Of a stretch of DNA of 64,000 nucleotides, positions 52,923 to 61,693 are shown piece by piece. Position 1 is the first letter of the stretch. Each line of letters starts with the position of its first letter. The DNA lies in NCBI GenBank assembly GCA_019261985.1, contig JAFAQY010000033.1, forward strand, positions 28,413 to 92,412. Reading direction: 5' to 3'. The stretch is from Bryobacterales bacterium (GTDB lineage Bacteria; Acidobacteriota; Terriglobia; Bryobacterales; Bryobacteraceae). Below the pieces are notes generated by a model, which ran no database searches, was not told the DNA's origin, and worked only from the letters and a program-made list of their open reading frames with translations. Position numbers and translations under genes: made by a program.

Positions 52923-53641
52923 GCCGCTTCAGAAGTCCTTTGCAGCGCGACCAGCTCGCCGATTCCTTTCCTACCCAGCGACAGTAGCGTCGCAAGCTGA
53001 GCATCGTCGAACGGCGTCTTCTCCGATGTCGCTTGAATCTCGATGAATTTTCCGGAACCGGTCATCACGATATTCATGTCCACTTCGGCCTGTGAGTCCT
53101 CTTGATAGCAAAGGTCGAGCATGGGCACGCCGCCGATGACCCCCACACTGGTAGCCGCCACGAAATCGCGCAAAGGGGAGCGCTTCAACGTTCCGAATTT
53201 CACCAGTTCACGCAGCGCTCTCGATAGGGCGATGTATGCTCCCGTAATCGCGGCCGTGCGCGTGCCGCCGTCCGCCTGAATGACATCGCAATCCAGGACT
53301 ACGCTGCGCTCGCCCAGCGCCCCCAGATCCACGATGGCGCGCAAGGACCTTCCTATAAGCCGCTGGATTTCCATGGTCCGCCCGGAAGGACGGCCCTTTG
53401 CGATTTCTCTGGGAGTTCGCGTCTCCGTCGCGCGGGGCAACATGGAATATTCCGCGGTAACCCATCCCTTGCCGCTGCCGCGCAGGAAAGACGGAATGGA
53501 TTCTTCCACCGAAGCGGCGCACAAAACGCGCGTGTTACCCACTTCAATCAATACAGAGCCTTCGGCGGTCATCAGGTAATCCGCGGTTATTTTCACGGAT
53601 CGCATCTGGTCGGGTTCGCGCTGGTCGATACGTTTGGTCAT
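52919..53641 (-). CDS. rph: Ribonuclease PH
   Basis: This 240-residue phosphorolytic exoribonuclease trims tRNA 3' ends. The start [20 protein letters not shown] is chosen from the family N-terminus and its ATGA overlap with the stop of the small upstream gene. Conserved: [40 protein letters not shown] and [18 protein letters not shown]. The rph-rdgB order is the same as in many bacteria. Confidence 0.97.
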   Translation of the reverse strand: MTKRIDQREPDQMRSVKITADYLMTAEGSVLIEVGNTRVLCAASVEESIPSFLRGSGKGWVTAEYSMLPRATETRTPREIAKGRPSGRTMEIQRLIGRSLRAIVDLGALGERSVVLDCDVIQADGGTRTAAITGAYIALSRALRELVKFGTLKRSPLRDFVAATSVGVIGGVPMLDLCYQEDSQAEVDMNIVMTGSGKFIEIQATSEKTPFDDAQLATLLSLGRKGIGELVALQRTSEAA

Positions 53642-53787
53642 CGGGTCGATTTCATCAGTTCGTAAAACATCCAAAACACCAGCGCGAATCCCGCCACGAT
53701 GATAATGATGCAACCGATATAGGATTTGCCCTTGCCGGATTTCCCGGTTTTCGGCTTCTGCGCGCCGCTCGGTTTGAATCTTGCCAT
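53638..53787 (-). CDS. Small single-span membrane protein upstream of rph
   Basis: This 49-residue frame reads [20 protein letters not shown] and then [20 protein letters not shown] before [10 protein letters not shown] basic N-terminus is followed by one membrane helix. It overlaps rph by four bases and lies seven bases after the prepilin peptidase on the same strand in the other direction of reading order, so it is the lead gene of the rph-rdgB pair. The function is unknown. Confidence 0.75.
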   Translation of the reverse strand: MARFKPSGAQKPKTGKSGKGKSYIGCIIIIVAGFALVFWMFYELMKSTR

Positions 53788-53794
53788 TAAAACG

Positions 53795-54574
53795 TCATCC
53801 TAACGCAGGCCACCCGAGGACTTCGATAAAAACAGTAACCAGCAGACCCGCGATGCCGAGAAAGCTGCCGAACGGGAGTTCGTAGGTGGAAGGGTCCTTG
53901 CCCGCAATCTTGATGAATGCGATTCCCGCGATCGCGCCCAATGCCGATCCGGCGGCCATGGTCAGCAGGGCGTCACGAGCTCCCAGAAACGCGCCCATCA
54001 TCGCGATCATCTTCACGTCGCCGAAGCCCATGCCTTCCCGACGCCGGACTTTCTTATAGGCCCAGCCCACGAACCAGATGGAGCCGCCCGCGACCGCCGC
54101 TCCAAGTAACGACGCTTCGAAGGAGGCGAGTGGTTCGGCGCCCGGGTAGAGCGGCACGACCAGCGCAAATGCCAAGCCCGCCGCTGTGCCTCCGATCGTC
54201 AGTTCATTCGGTAAAATACGTTGTTCGAAATCGGTTGCGGTAAGAGCAATTAAAAGCGCCGAAAACACGCACCACTTCAGCGCGGGCAGCGTCGGACCAA
54301 GCGTCCCGACACAGATGGCAAAGCAAACCGCCGTCGTTAACTCGACGACCGGATACCCGATCGCGATACGCTGGCCGCAATACCGGCATCGCCCGCGCAA
54401 AAGCGCATAACTGAGCAGGGGAATATTGTCGTACCACGCGATCGTTCGCTTGCAGTTTGGACAAAAAGATCGCGGCTGCACGATCGAGAGGTCCCGCGGC
54501 AAGCGGTGAATACAAACGTTTAGAAAACTACCAATCAACAGCCCCGCAAGGAATGCGATAATCGCCTCGATCAT
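53795..54574 (-). CDS. Prepilin peptidase / N-methyltransferase (PilD type)
   Basis: This 259-residue membrane enzyme cleaves type IV prepilins and methylates the new N-terminus. It has an N-terminal cytoplasmic domain with two CxxC zinc pairs (SFCPNCKRTIAWYDNIPLLS and RCRYCGQRI), and about seven membrane segments. The catalytic Asp residues are in ALTATDFEQRILPNELT and the GMGFGDVKMIAMMGAF motif. It overlaps the glycosyltransferase stop by four bases. Confidence 0.95.
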   Translation of the reverse strand: MIEAIIAFLAGLLIGSFLNVCIHRLPRDLSIVQPRSFCPNCKRTIAWYDNIPLLSYALLRGRCRYCGQRIAIGYPVVELTTAVCFAICVGTLGPTLPALKWCVFSALLIALTATDFEQRILPNELTIGGTAAGLAFALVVPLYPGAEPLASFEASLLGAAVAGGSIWFVGWAYKKVRRREGMGFGDVKMIAMMGAFLGARDALLTMAAGSALGAIAGIAFIKIAGKDPSTYELPFGSFLGIAGLLVTVFIEVLGWPALG

Positions 54575-55317
54575 CGGCCGAAGCTCATGAATTTCGCTTT
54601 GGCGAACTTGAGGAAGTTATAGAACGCCGCCATGTAGGCGATGGCCAACCCCTCCAGGCCATCCAGGAAACCGAGTTTCAAAAAATACGTCTGCACGAAA
54701 GTCCACGGCGGGTGAAAAATCAGCCGCGGCCAAGTGACTCTTTCGCCCACGGAGAGTAACTGTTCCGCTGCCAGCGTTGTATACCGGTCCATCATCCGCA
54801 GATGCTCGGAAAGCGAATCGCATGTGAAATGCAAAAGATTCGATTCGAAATGCCCCACTTTGCCGTTCACTTTCAGCGATTCGTGCACGTAGGCGCCTTC
54901 CCATTTGGCTTTGCGGCGATCGTAAAGGCGAATCTTCCGGTCGGGATACCAGCCCCCGTGGCGAATCCAGCGGCCCAAATATTGAGCCAGCCGGGGCATT
55001 GTGTATGCATCGTATTTCGGGCCAGCCTTCTTTAATTGCCAAATTTCCGCTTCCAAGGCTTCGCTTAAGGATTCGTCCGCATCGATGGAAAGAATCCAAT
55101 CGTACTTTGTCTGCTCGGCGGCCAAATTCTTTTGATTGGCGTAGCCGGGCCACGGGCTATCGAGCACTCGCGCTCCGAGCTTGCCTGCAATTTCTACGGT
55201 TCGATCGGTCGAACCGCTATCTACAACCAGGATCTCATCGACGCAGCGCAGGCTCTCGATAACGCGCGCGATGTTGCGTTCCTCGTTTAATGTGATGATC
55301 GTGGCGGAAATCTTCAC
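54571..55317 (-). CDS. Glycosyltransferase family 2
   Basis: This 248-residue protein starts at a GTG (MKISATIITLNEERNIARVI) that overlaps the stop of the site-2 protease gene (GTGA). The GT2 motifs are VDEILVVDSGSTDRTVEIA and ILSIDADESLSEALEAEIW (DxD-like). PRLAQYLGRWIRHGGWYPDR and KWEGAYVHESLKVNGKVGHF resemble WaaE/KdtX-type beta-1,4-glucosyltransferases of the lipopolysaccharide core. A short hydrophobic C-terminus may anchor it to the membrane. An upstream start at 55467 would lie inside the protease gene. Confidence 0.9.
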   Translation of the reverse strand: MKISATIITLNEERNIARVIESLRCVDEILVVDSGSTDRTVEIAGKLGARVLDSPWPGYANQKNLAAEQTKYDWILSIDADESLSEALEAEIWQLKKAGPKYDAYTMPRLAQYLGRWIRHGGWYPDRKIRLYDRRKAKWEGAYVHESLKVNGKVGHFESNLLHFTCDSLSEHLRMMDRYTTLAAEQLLSVGERVTWPRLIFHPPWTFVQTYFLKLGFLDGLEGLAIAYMAAFYNFLKFAKAKFMSFGR

Positions 55318-56282
55318 AGTCCGTTGGTGCGAATCGGCGCGACGGTGAACGACAGCACGAAAACGACCAATGCGGCAAACCCCAGCCAGGAGCGTGTCCG
55401 GCCGAGCGGATAAGGATCGACGATGGATGGATGGCGCATGCCGAAAATAAATAACAGCGCCGCCCATACAAGCCAGCTATAGGCGAAGAAAATCCCAAGC
55501 GGAATTAACACCGCAATGAAAACGCGCGAGAGCCATTTGCTCCGCTCGCCCAGGAAGGCGTACAAAATGTGCCCGCCATCCAGCTGGCCGATCGGAAGCA
55601 GATTAAGCGCGGTTGCCAGCAGCCCGACCCATGCGGCCCGCGCGATGGGATGCAATTCGATGTCGGCGGCAGGGACGCCTGGGAACCGCAGCCATTCCAC
55701 CAATCTCAAAATCAGTGGCGTGCCGAAGATCAGATCTCCGTGGGCTGCGACGCCCGGCACGGCTTTTGAGAGACCCAGACCCACCGCGAGCGGCGCCAGC
55801 AGCAGCGCAAAGCCGGCCAGCGGACCCGCGACTCCGATATCGAACAAAACGCGCTTTGACAGAATCGCCGAGCGGATACGAATGAATGCGCCCAGGGTGC
55901 CGATCAGCGTCGGGGCCGGAAGAAAAAACGGCAGGGTAACATCCACGCCATGTCGGCGCGCGACGATGTAATGCCCGAGCTCGTGCGCGAGCAGAATGCT
56001 CAACAAGGTGACGGAGAAAGGCAGGCCTGCCAGAAGATACCCGGGGTCGTGCCACATTTTGGAATAACCAAGCAGGTTTACTTCGAAGTCAAAAGGAATG
56101 CCAGAGGCGAACGTCCGCGCAAGGCCCGCGCCGACGACGGTCGTGCTTAGGAAAGTCGCCGCGAACAAAATCGCATGCAGCCAATAGCGCTGTCTCGGGC
56201 GCACCCGCTCGAGGGCGAACATCGATAGGCCGTCGCCCGGAGGCACGATCGGCGGGGTAAGCGAATAACCGTTGGTGGACAC
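55314..56282 (-). CDS. Site-2 protease family membrane metalloprotease (M50)
   Basis: This 322-residue protein has about six to seven membrane segments. The zinc motif HELGH (SILLAHELGHYIVARRHGVD) is near residue 100, the conserved glycine-rich loop is GPLAGF, and the third ligand is in ALNLLPIGQLDGGHILYAFL. It is probably an intramembrane protease releasing a regulator. It is followed by a coupled glycosyltransferase gene. Confidence 0.94.
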   Translation of the reverse strand: MSTNGYSLTPPIVPPGDGLSMFALERVRPRQRYWLHAILFAATFLSTTVVGAGLARTFASGIPFDFEVNLLGYSKMWHDPGYLLAGLPFSVTLLSILLAHELGHYIVARRHGVDVTLPFFLPAPTLIGTLGAFIRIRSAILSKRVLFDIGVAGPLAGFALLLAPLAVGLGLSKAVPGVAAHGDLIFGTPLILRLVEWLRFPGVPAADIELHPIARAAWVGLLATALNLLPIGQLDGGHILYAFLGERSKWLSRVFIAVLIPLGIFFAYSWLVWAALLFIFGMRHPSIVDPYPLGRTRSWLGFAALVVFVLSFTVAPIRTNGL

Positions 56283-56294
56283 AACCAGCGACAG

Positions 56295-56564
56295 CTATTG
56301 AAGCGTCTGCAACTCCTTGCCGGGCTTGAATCGAACCGCTTTGCCCGGAGGTATGGCGACCTCCGCGCCCGTGCGCGGATTGCGCCCGATACCGGTCTTG
56401 CGCGGACGCACATTAAAGATACCGAAGCCGCGCAGTTCGATTCTCTCCCCTTTGCTGAGAGCCCGTTTCATGCTTTCGAAAACAGTCTCGACGGCCATCT
56501 CGGCTTTAGTCTTCGTGATGCCCGTTTTGTTGACGACTTCGTTAATAATGTCCAGCTTAATCAA
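56295..56564 (-). CDS. HU/IHF family DNA-bending protein
   Basis: This 89-residue protein starts at a TTG (MIKLDIINEVVNKTGITKTK) with GGGGAGGA upstream. The family pattern GERIELRGFGIFNVRPRKTG is followed by IGRNPRTGAEVAIPPGKAVR, with the conserved proline at the tip of the DNA-binding arm (RNPRTG). It could be HU or an IHF-like subunit; the sequence alone does not decide. It is divergent from a gamma-glutamylcyclotransferase-like gene across an inverted repeat. Confidence 0.95.
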   Translation of the reverse strand: MIKLDIINEVVNKTGITKTKAEMAVETVFESMKRALSKGERIELRGFGIFNVRPRKTGIGRNPRTGAEVAIPPGKAVRFKPGKELQTLQ

Positions 56565-56604
56565 GGTGGCGCGTCCTCCCCGTACGCTGACCGGACCTGT
56601 TAAA

Positions 56605-56622
56605 CCTAATGATAGGATTAGG
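56605..56622. promoter_or_regulatory. Inverted repeat between divergent genes
   Basis: CCTAAT-GATAGG-ATTAGG, flanked by AA and GGTT, forms a dyad in the 67-base gap between the IHF/HU gene and the cyclotransferase-like gene. It is a candidate operator for either. Confidence 0.4.
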
Positions 56623-56631
56623 GTTATTTGA

Positions 56632-56979
56632 ATGTCAAGCGTCCGCCACTGTTTCCGTCTGTTTGTTTACGGCACGTTGCGGAGGCGGTTTCGCAACCGC
56701 CACGCCCTGCTGCTCGCCCGCTCGTCGGAATTTATAGGATTAGGCCGCATTCGAGGCCGCCTGTATCGCCTCAGCCGCTATCCTGGCATTCGTTTGGATT
56801 CCGCCGAAAATACCTGGATTCCCGGAGAGGTTTACCGTTTCAAAAATCTGCGGTTCCTGACGGCGCTGGACCGATACGAAGGGCCGGAATTTGAACGAGT
56901 CATAGGAAAAGTAGCCCGCCCGGATGGCAGCCGTCTGACCTGCTGGATTTACCAGCTAACGGCGGAACCGAGTAACTAA
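56632..56979 (+). CDS. Gamma-glutamylcyclotransferase-like (AIG2/GGCT) protein
   Basis: This 115-residue protein has the fold signature near the start (RLFVYGTLRR), the GRIRGRLYRLSRYPGI segment, GEVYRFKNLRFLTALDRYEG with the Glu that is catalytic in the family, and a final CWIYQL. The substrate is not known; relatives act on gamma-glutamyl or epsilon-lysyl groups. The start is the ATG at 56632. Confidence 0.85.
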   Translation: MSSVRHCFRLFVYGTLRRRFRNRHALLLARSSEFIGLGRIRGRLYRLSRYPGIRLDSAENTWIPGEVYRFKNLRFLTALDRYEGPEFERVIGKVARPDGSRLTCWIYQLTAEPSN

Positions 56980-56992
56980 TTGCACAAGCTCG

Positions 56993-57089
56993 ATGGGGCA
57001 GGATGCCATCCGGGATGCCATCCTGCGCGCGATTGCCAATCGCGCTGGCGAACATGTCCAAGCCCGCGCCCAGGATGGCAACCCGCCCG
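56993..57089 (-). repeat. Composite double-hairpin element (class B), copy 9
   Basis: TGGGGCAGGATGCCATCC, GGGATGCCATCCTGC, then GCGCGATTGCCAATCGCGC and GGATGGCAACCCGCC. It is a longer, nested version of the family. It lies just after the cyclotransferase-like gene. Confidence 0.75.
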
Positions 57090-57095
57090 AATCGC

Positions 57096-57300
57096 TCACG
57101 GACGCTTCAAGAATCTGAAGTAGAAAGCCAAAAACACGAGGACAAACCCCGCGTTCACCATCAGCCGCAACCAGAATCGGTTCCTGAAGAACAGCACATC
57201 GACACGGCGACCACCGCAACCACGTAAACCACGGCAGCGATCTGTTTCGCGACGGATCTTTTCTAGCACGTTCGGCCGTAAGGGAGCGCATTGAAAGTCG
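57096..57300 (-). pseudogene. Possible frameshifted small membrane protein
   Basis: The minus strand reads VDVLFFRNRFWLRLMVNAGF and VLVFLAFYFRFLKRP, a plausible C-terminus of a small membrane protein. The hydrophobic segment that should precede it (KQIAAVVYVVAVVAV) lies in another frame, two bases out of phase near 57200. No start or family can be fixed. Confidence 0.35.
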
Positions 57301-57519
57301 CCTGTGCGTAAAGGTACGTCACGAGCACCCGCCAGGTAAAATTCCAGCGGGGACGACTCGGGGCGAGCCGTCACAAGTATCAGAAACTTTTGGCTGGGCC
57401 GATAATCCGTTAAGGCCGCGGATAGACTTGGTGCTTTTATGCCCCTGCTTCAGCATGGCTCCGGTTACAAAGGCGATCACAAGTTTGGCGGCGGGCGTCG
57501 TTGAAGTGTGACGGCGGTT

Positions 57520-57965
57520 CGACCCCGTTGGAGACCTGACCGGAATCGATGGAGTGAATGTGCTGACCGCGCAGACCCTCATCGCCGAATGCGGTCCCGA
57601 CATGAGCCGCTGGGGGACCGAAGGGCACTTTGTCAGTTGGCTGAATCTGGCTCCGAACAACAAATCAGTGGAGGCAAAATCATCGGACGTGACCGACGCA
57701 AGGTAGTGAGCCGCGCCGGCTAAGCCCTTCGCAACCCGGCCAGCACACTGCTGCGCAGCCAAAGCTAGCTGGGCGCGCAATACCGGCGGCTGCGGTCCGC
57801 CCTCGGCGCCCCCAAGGCCATCAAAGCCATGGCCGGCAAGTTGGCTCGGATTGTATATCGCCTGCTCAGGTTCGGCCAGGAGTCCATCGACAAAGGCACG
57901 GAGTTCTATGAGCAGAAATACCGTAACTTGCAAATCCAGATCCTCAAAAAAAAAAGCCGCGAGAC
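57520..57965 (+). pseudogene. IS110-family transposase remnant (C-terminal part)
   Basis: A first frame reads GDLTGIDGVNVLTAQTLIAE, CGPDMSRWGTEGHFVSWLNL and APNNK; a second continues ISGGKIIGRDRRKVVSRAG, then, after two stops, ALRNPASTLLRSQS, LGAQYRRLRSALGAPKAIKA and MAGKLARIVYRLLRFGQESI. This is the Transposase_20 domain of IS110 elements, which carries the conserved serine. The N-terminal DEDD nuclease domain is missing. One frameshift lies near 57660. The element is dead. Confidence 0.85.
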
Positions 57966-58018
57966 CCGGTTGCAAGTTATAGCATCTGCGTAGCTTCAGC
58001 GGTGGGTTTCTGGAGGAG

Positions 58019-58064
58019 CCTGCCGCGGACTGGAAACCCGCTTCACAGGTTGGCAACCTGCCCA
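58019..58064 (+). repeat. Double-hairpin element (class B), copy 10, degenerate
   Basis: GCCTGCCGCGGACTGGAAAC and CACAGGTTGGCAACCTGC then CCAC. The second hairpin is intact; the first is decayed. Confidence 0.65.
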
Positions 58065-58074
58065 CTTGCACGGG

Positions 58075-59616
58075 CTACTTTCTCCGAGTAGCGGCGTCTC
58101 TAATAGCCTTCAAATGCGGCAAGTCATGGTCCTCCTCATGACAAGCCGCCTCGGTCAATTCAAACTTCTCGCGATTGAACGAAAGCGCGATGCTCCAGGG
58201 CCGCGTGTAAACCACCGGGTCGACAATGGTGGCCTCGTAATTAACTTTGCCGGAGCTCACTGGCGTGAATCGCTCCACCACGTGCTCGGCATAGCTCACA
58301 ATTTCCCCGCCCTCGTTGAGCCAGGTCTTGCCGTTTAAGTTTGTCGTATCCACCACCAACGTGTCGCCATCCCAATGGCCAATTGAGTCGCCCTGCCACA
58401 ACCGGATCGTGTCGGGAAGATGCTCGCGCCGGTTCAGCGCAATAATGCGCCATGAGACGCGCTCGTGCAAAAACACGATATAGTCCGGTGTCTGGATGAC
58501 ATGAAACGATGTCGGCACATACATCGACCGCGGCACTCCCGCTGGAAAGCAGTGCGCGGTCGGATCGTCGTAGCCGCGCTCTTGCCGGTTGCGGTCGATC
58601 TTTTCCCGAACGGCCCAGGGCTGCATGGGAAGCTTTCCGTCCGGCGGATCGACGATCACGCCTCGTCCGCCCGGCGTAAGATCGCTCCCGGCGCGCTTTT
58701 CAAGTCCATAATTCGCCCCGCCCGCATCGGGGACATAGAAGCCGTTTAGGTCCGGTTTTCCGTCAGCCGTGCGTCGAATATCGGAGGCCTTCGGCGAAGT
58801 TACTACAGCCCGCTGCACCGCGAAACCACCCATAGCCGCAGCTTGCGTGCCGTCCCCCGGATACCACGTCCTCGCCTCTCGCGTAAAGGCCCCGTTCGCC
58901 TCTTCCTTCTCCGCCTGGCAAACGTATTCGAAGAGCCGGTCCCGATCGACCCGCCTGTGGAAGGCAAGACGCATTGTCCACGGCTTCGTGAATACTTTCG
59001 AGTCCTCGATAGCCGCCTCGTACTGAATCGTATTGGCGTCTGTCATCCGGTATCGCTCCACAACATGCAGCGCATGGCTATGGAAATCGCCCGCCATATC
59101 GAACCAGGTTTTGTCGTTGCTGTTCGCGACATCCACCACCAGCGTGTCGCCGTCCCAGCGGCCGCGCGAATCGCCCATCCAGGAATCGACGTCCACCGGG
59201 TGCTTACTGCCGTTCGTGTATATCAACCGGTAATCCAGCGACCACTCGAATGTCATTGCAATCGCCTGCGGCGTTTGAAAAATCTGAAATGGAAAATCCA
59301 GGTACATGATGCGCGGAACGCCCGGAATAAAGCACTGATTCAGCGGATCGGCCTGGGCGCGGTTTTTGAAGTTCTCCGCCTTCTTCGCGGCCGCCCATGG
59401 CTGATACGGAATCCCGCCGCCGTCCGTCAACACCGACCGCCCCGCCAGCATGTTGAAGCCAGCCGGATGATCCTGCAAATCCGCCGCCGCCGTGCTGGAT
59501 GCTTGCCAGATCCCTTCGAAATTGGGCTTGCCGTCGCGAGTGCGCGGTATCGAGGTTTGTGCCGAAGCGGTTGTGAATAAGATGATGCCGAATGTGACGA
59601 CACGAAGAGTGCGCAT
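58075..59616 (-). CDS. Secreted protein with an internally duplicated domain
   Basis: This 513-residue protein has a signal peptide (MRTLRVVTFGIILFTTASAQ). Two related halves of about 240 residues follow. Each has DGKPx[FL]xG, xxQPWA, DPxxxCFxxGVPRxMY, FxxxQTPxxI, the WxGDSxGxWDGDTLVVDxxN core, KTW, HVVERxxxxxxxxxxYEAxI and xxPWxxxLxFxR. The ATG at 59616 is chosen for the signal; the upstream in-frame ATG at 59772 is not. The halves resemble the secreted family at 12154 and 13949 in layout. The function is unknown. Confidence 0.85.
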   Translation of the reverse strand: MRTLRVVTFGIILFTTASAQTSIPRTRDGKPNFEGIWQASSTAAADLQDHPAGFNMLAGRSVLTDGGGIPYQPWAAAKKAENFKNRAQADPLNQCFIPGVPRIMYLDFPFQIFQTPQAIAMTFEWSLDYRLIYTNGSKHPVDVDSWMGDSRGRWDGDTLVVDVANSNDKTWFDMAGDFHSHALHVVERYRMTDANTIQYEAAIEDSKVFTKPWTMRLAFHRRVDRDRLFEYVCQAEKEEANGAFTREARTWYPGDGTQAAAMGGFAVQRAVVTSPKASDIRRTADGKPDLNGFYVPDAGGANYGLEKRAGSDLTPGGRGVIVDPPDGKLPMQPWAVREKIDRNRQERGYDDPTAHCFPAGVPRSMYVPTSFHVIQTPDYIVFLHERVSWRIIALNRREHLPDTIRLWQGDSIGHWDGDTLVVDTTNLNGKTWLNEGGEIVSYAEHVVERFTPVSSGKVNYEATIVDPVVYTRPWSIALSFNREKFELTEAACHEEDHDLPHLKAIRDAATRRK

Positions 59617-59672
59617 AGTTCCCAGATTTAGCTTTGCCTGCATGTACCAAGCCGCCTGGCGCAGTTTCCTCT

Positions 59673-59716
59673 CCACCCGCCCAGCGCGGCTGGCAACCGC
59701 GCGCCGGATAGCATCC
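59673..59716 (-). repeat. Degenerate class B element
   Basis: CACCCGCCCAGCGCGGCTGG and CAACCGCGCGCCGGATAGCA resemble one half of the composite copy at 56993-57089. It lies between two genes on the minus strand. Confidence 0.4.
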
Positions 59717-59728
59717 GACCCCAAACCG

Positions 59729-61258
59729 CTATTTCGCGTACAGCTTATCGAAGTACGACTTAAAGAACGCAAGCTGCTCCTCGGTCGGAGCCTGCGTCCC
59801 CTCCGGCGCCTTGCCGAATACCATCACGTTTTTGCCCGCACCGTCATACGGAGCCCACTTCTGCAGGCCCTTGCCATTCGGATCCGCGGCTGTTGCGAAA
59901 TTGACCCAATAGGACGACATCGTGTCCGCGACCTCCCGGTCGGCATCGGTCCACGGGCGACTATTGTCCAAGTGATTGAACACGTACAGAATCTCGGAAA
60001 CGTGCGTCGCGCTCCCATGCGGGCCGGGCGCAAACGTTCCGCCTTCTTTACCGTTCGTCGCCGGCGGACGCTGCTGCGTGAAGTAGTACACGTACGACTT
60101 CGTCTTCCCCTTCGATGCCAGCCGCGCCCAGCTCCGCATCACGAACGCCATCTCATCGCGGCCGGATAGAAACGCGGACTCACGCGCCTGCTCATCCGAG
60201 CCCGCCGGATACAGCTTTAGATATTGGTCCGCGAGATCGCCGTACTTTTTGCGAGCCTGCTGGATGAAATCATCCGCGCTGCGCGCGTTTCCGAACGATT
60301 CATCGCGATTCGATCCCGTGAGCACCGGCACATCAATCTGCTTGCCCGCCGAGAAGACCGCGCCCGGATCTTCAGGAATTAACCATCCGTCGACCACGGG
60401 ACCGGACCCGCGTCCGCCCTTCAGGATCGCCTCAGAAGGCTTTGCTCGCAGCTCGGCCAGCGACTTCGCGCCGACCGTGTCGGCGAGCTTCGCGCCCGCC
60501 TGCTCGGCTTCCGCTAGAGTGTTGAGCCGCGCAACGGTAGCCGTAGACCAGGCGCTACTTTCGCCGATCGCGCGCTGAAACAGGCCTTTCGCTTTCGGCG
60601 TGACCATGAGGTTCGCGACCATTCCCGCTCCGGCGGATTCGCCAAAGATCGTGACCCGCTTCGGATCGCCGCCAAATTGCGCGATGTTCTTTTGAACCCA
60701 TTCGAGCGCTGCAATCGCGTCCATCACTCCGAAATTCGCCGCGCCGCGCCGGTCGGACTCTTTCGTCAACTCGGGATAGGAGAAGAAACCCAATGCTCCC
60801 AAACGGTAATTCAGGGTCACGATGACCGCGCCCTTCTTGGCCAGCGCTTCCCCATCGTACATAGCTTGCGATCCCGAGCCCGTGTTATAACCGCCGCCGT
60901 AAATCCAAACCATCACCGGGCGTTTTTCGTTCGCCGATTTTGCGGCCGTCCAAACGTTCAGGTACAGGCAGTCCTCGCTCGAGCCATTGCCGTTTCCCTG
61001 CGTACACGTCGGCCCGAACGCGTCGGCCTTTCGCACGCCCTCCCAATGCGGCGCGGGCTGCGGCGCGCGCCAGCGCAGATCTCCTACGGGCGGAGCCGCA
61101 AACGGAATGCCTTTATAGATGCGCATGTCCGAAGTTGAACCGGCGCTGCCGGATACCATGCCGCTGTCGAGCTTAACCGCCAACGGATCGCTTTGCGCCG
61201 CGGAAGCTGCAACGGCTGCCACAAGAAAGACTACACCGGGAAAAAAACGAGATTGCAT
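59729..61258 (-). CDS. Secreted type-B carboxylesterase
   Basis: This 509-residue protein has a signal peptide (MQSRFFPGVVFLVAAVAASA, then AQSD). The esterase domain contains IYKGIPFAAPPVGDLRWRAP, EDCLYLNVW, the oxyanion hole VWIYGGGYNTGSG, the nucleophile VTIFGESAGAGMVANLMV (Ser near residue 222), an acidic residue in TGSNRDESFG and a His in GPHGSATHVSEILYVF. It should hydrolyse carboxylic esters outside the cytoplasm. The ATG at 61258 has AGGAGG upstream. The next gene on the same strand is the duplicated secreted protein. Confidence 0.95.
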   Translation of the reverse strand: MQSRFFPGVVFLVAAVAASAAQSDPLAVKLDSGMVSGSAGSTSDMRIYKGIPFAAPPVGDLRWRAPQPAPHWEGVRKADAFGPTCTQGNGNGSSEDCLYLNVWTAAKSANEKRPVMVWIYGGGYNTGSGSQAMYDGEALAKKGAVIVTLNYRLGALGFFSYPELTKESDRRGAANFGVMDAIAALEWVQKNIAQFGGDPKRVTIFGESAGAGMVANLMVTPKAKGLFQRAIGESSAWSTATVARLNTLAEAEQAGAKLADTVGAKSLAELRAKPSEAILKGGRGSGPVVDGWLIPEDPGAVFSAGKQIDVPVLTGSNRDESFGNARSADDFIQQARKKYGDLADQYLKLYPAGSDEQARESAFLSGRDEMAFVMRSWARLASKGKTKSYVYYFTQQRPPATNGKEGGTFAPGPHGSATHVSEILYVFNHLDNSRPWTDADREVADTMSSYWVNFATAADPNGKGLQKWAPYDGAGKNVMVFGKAPEGTQAPTEEQLAFFKSYFDKLYAK

Positions 61259-61378
61259 CAAGACCTCCTGTCTGAGCTGCAACGGAGTTAGTATACAAGA
61301 GGAAGCGGCATGGGGCCGGGCACAGCCCGAGTACGGCGCGTGGATCTTTTGTGCCGCGCGGATTTCCAAGGAGCGTTC

Positions 61379-61603
61379 ATGATGCCTTTAATTCTCGAGC
61401 ACCACACGCTTTTCGACATCAACCCGGAAGATATCGCGGGGCTAGCTCATCAATATTGGATAGAGCGCGAGCGCAATCGCACGCCCGGCACAGCAATGGA
61501 TGACTGGTTGAGAGCCGAAGCCGAATTGATTCGCCGGCGAGAAGCCGCCATCGATGAGGCCGAACGGGAGTCGTTCCCGGCGAGCGATCCGCCCGCCTAT
61601 TAA
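61379..61603 (+). CDS. DUF2934-type small protein
   Basis: This 74-residue protein begins MMPLILEHHTLFDINPEDIA and contains IAGLAHQYWIERERNRTPGT and DDWLRAEAELIRRREAAIDE, which fit DUF2934 (an AxxxWxxxGxPxGxxxxDWxxAE-like pattern). It ends ERESFPASDPPAY, a tail also seen in other small acidobacterial proteins. The role is unknown. The start could be either of two consecutive ATGs. Confidence 0.8.
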   Translation: MMPLILEHHTLFDINPEDIAGLAHQYWIERERNRTPGTAMDDWLRAEAELIRRREAAIDEAERESFPASDPPAY

Positions 61604-61693
61604 GCGTGGCCACATCATCGCAGTCCACCAAGCGGCCGTCTGCGCACGCGCGCCTAACCCAATATAATTAGTTCCCAGGAGAGTCAAACGCCT

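Noticed and set aside
57319..58071. 250-codon reading frame on the minus strand over the IS110 remnant
   Set aside because: It is the shadow of the transposase remnant, whose plus-strand frames show clear family motifs.
59492..60169. 225-codon plus-strand frame over the carboxylesterase and secreted protein genes
   Set aside because: It is arginine-rich, spans two well-supported genes on the other strand and has no recognisable domain.
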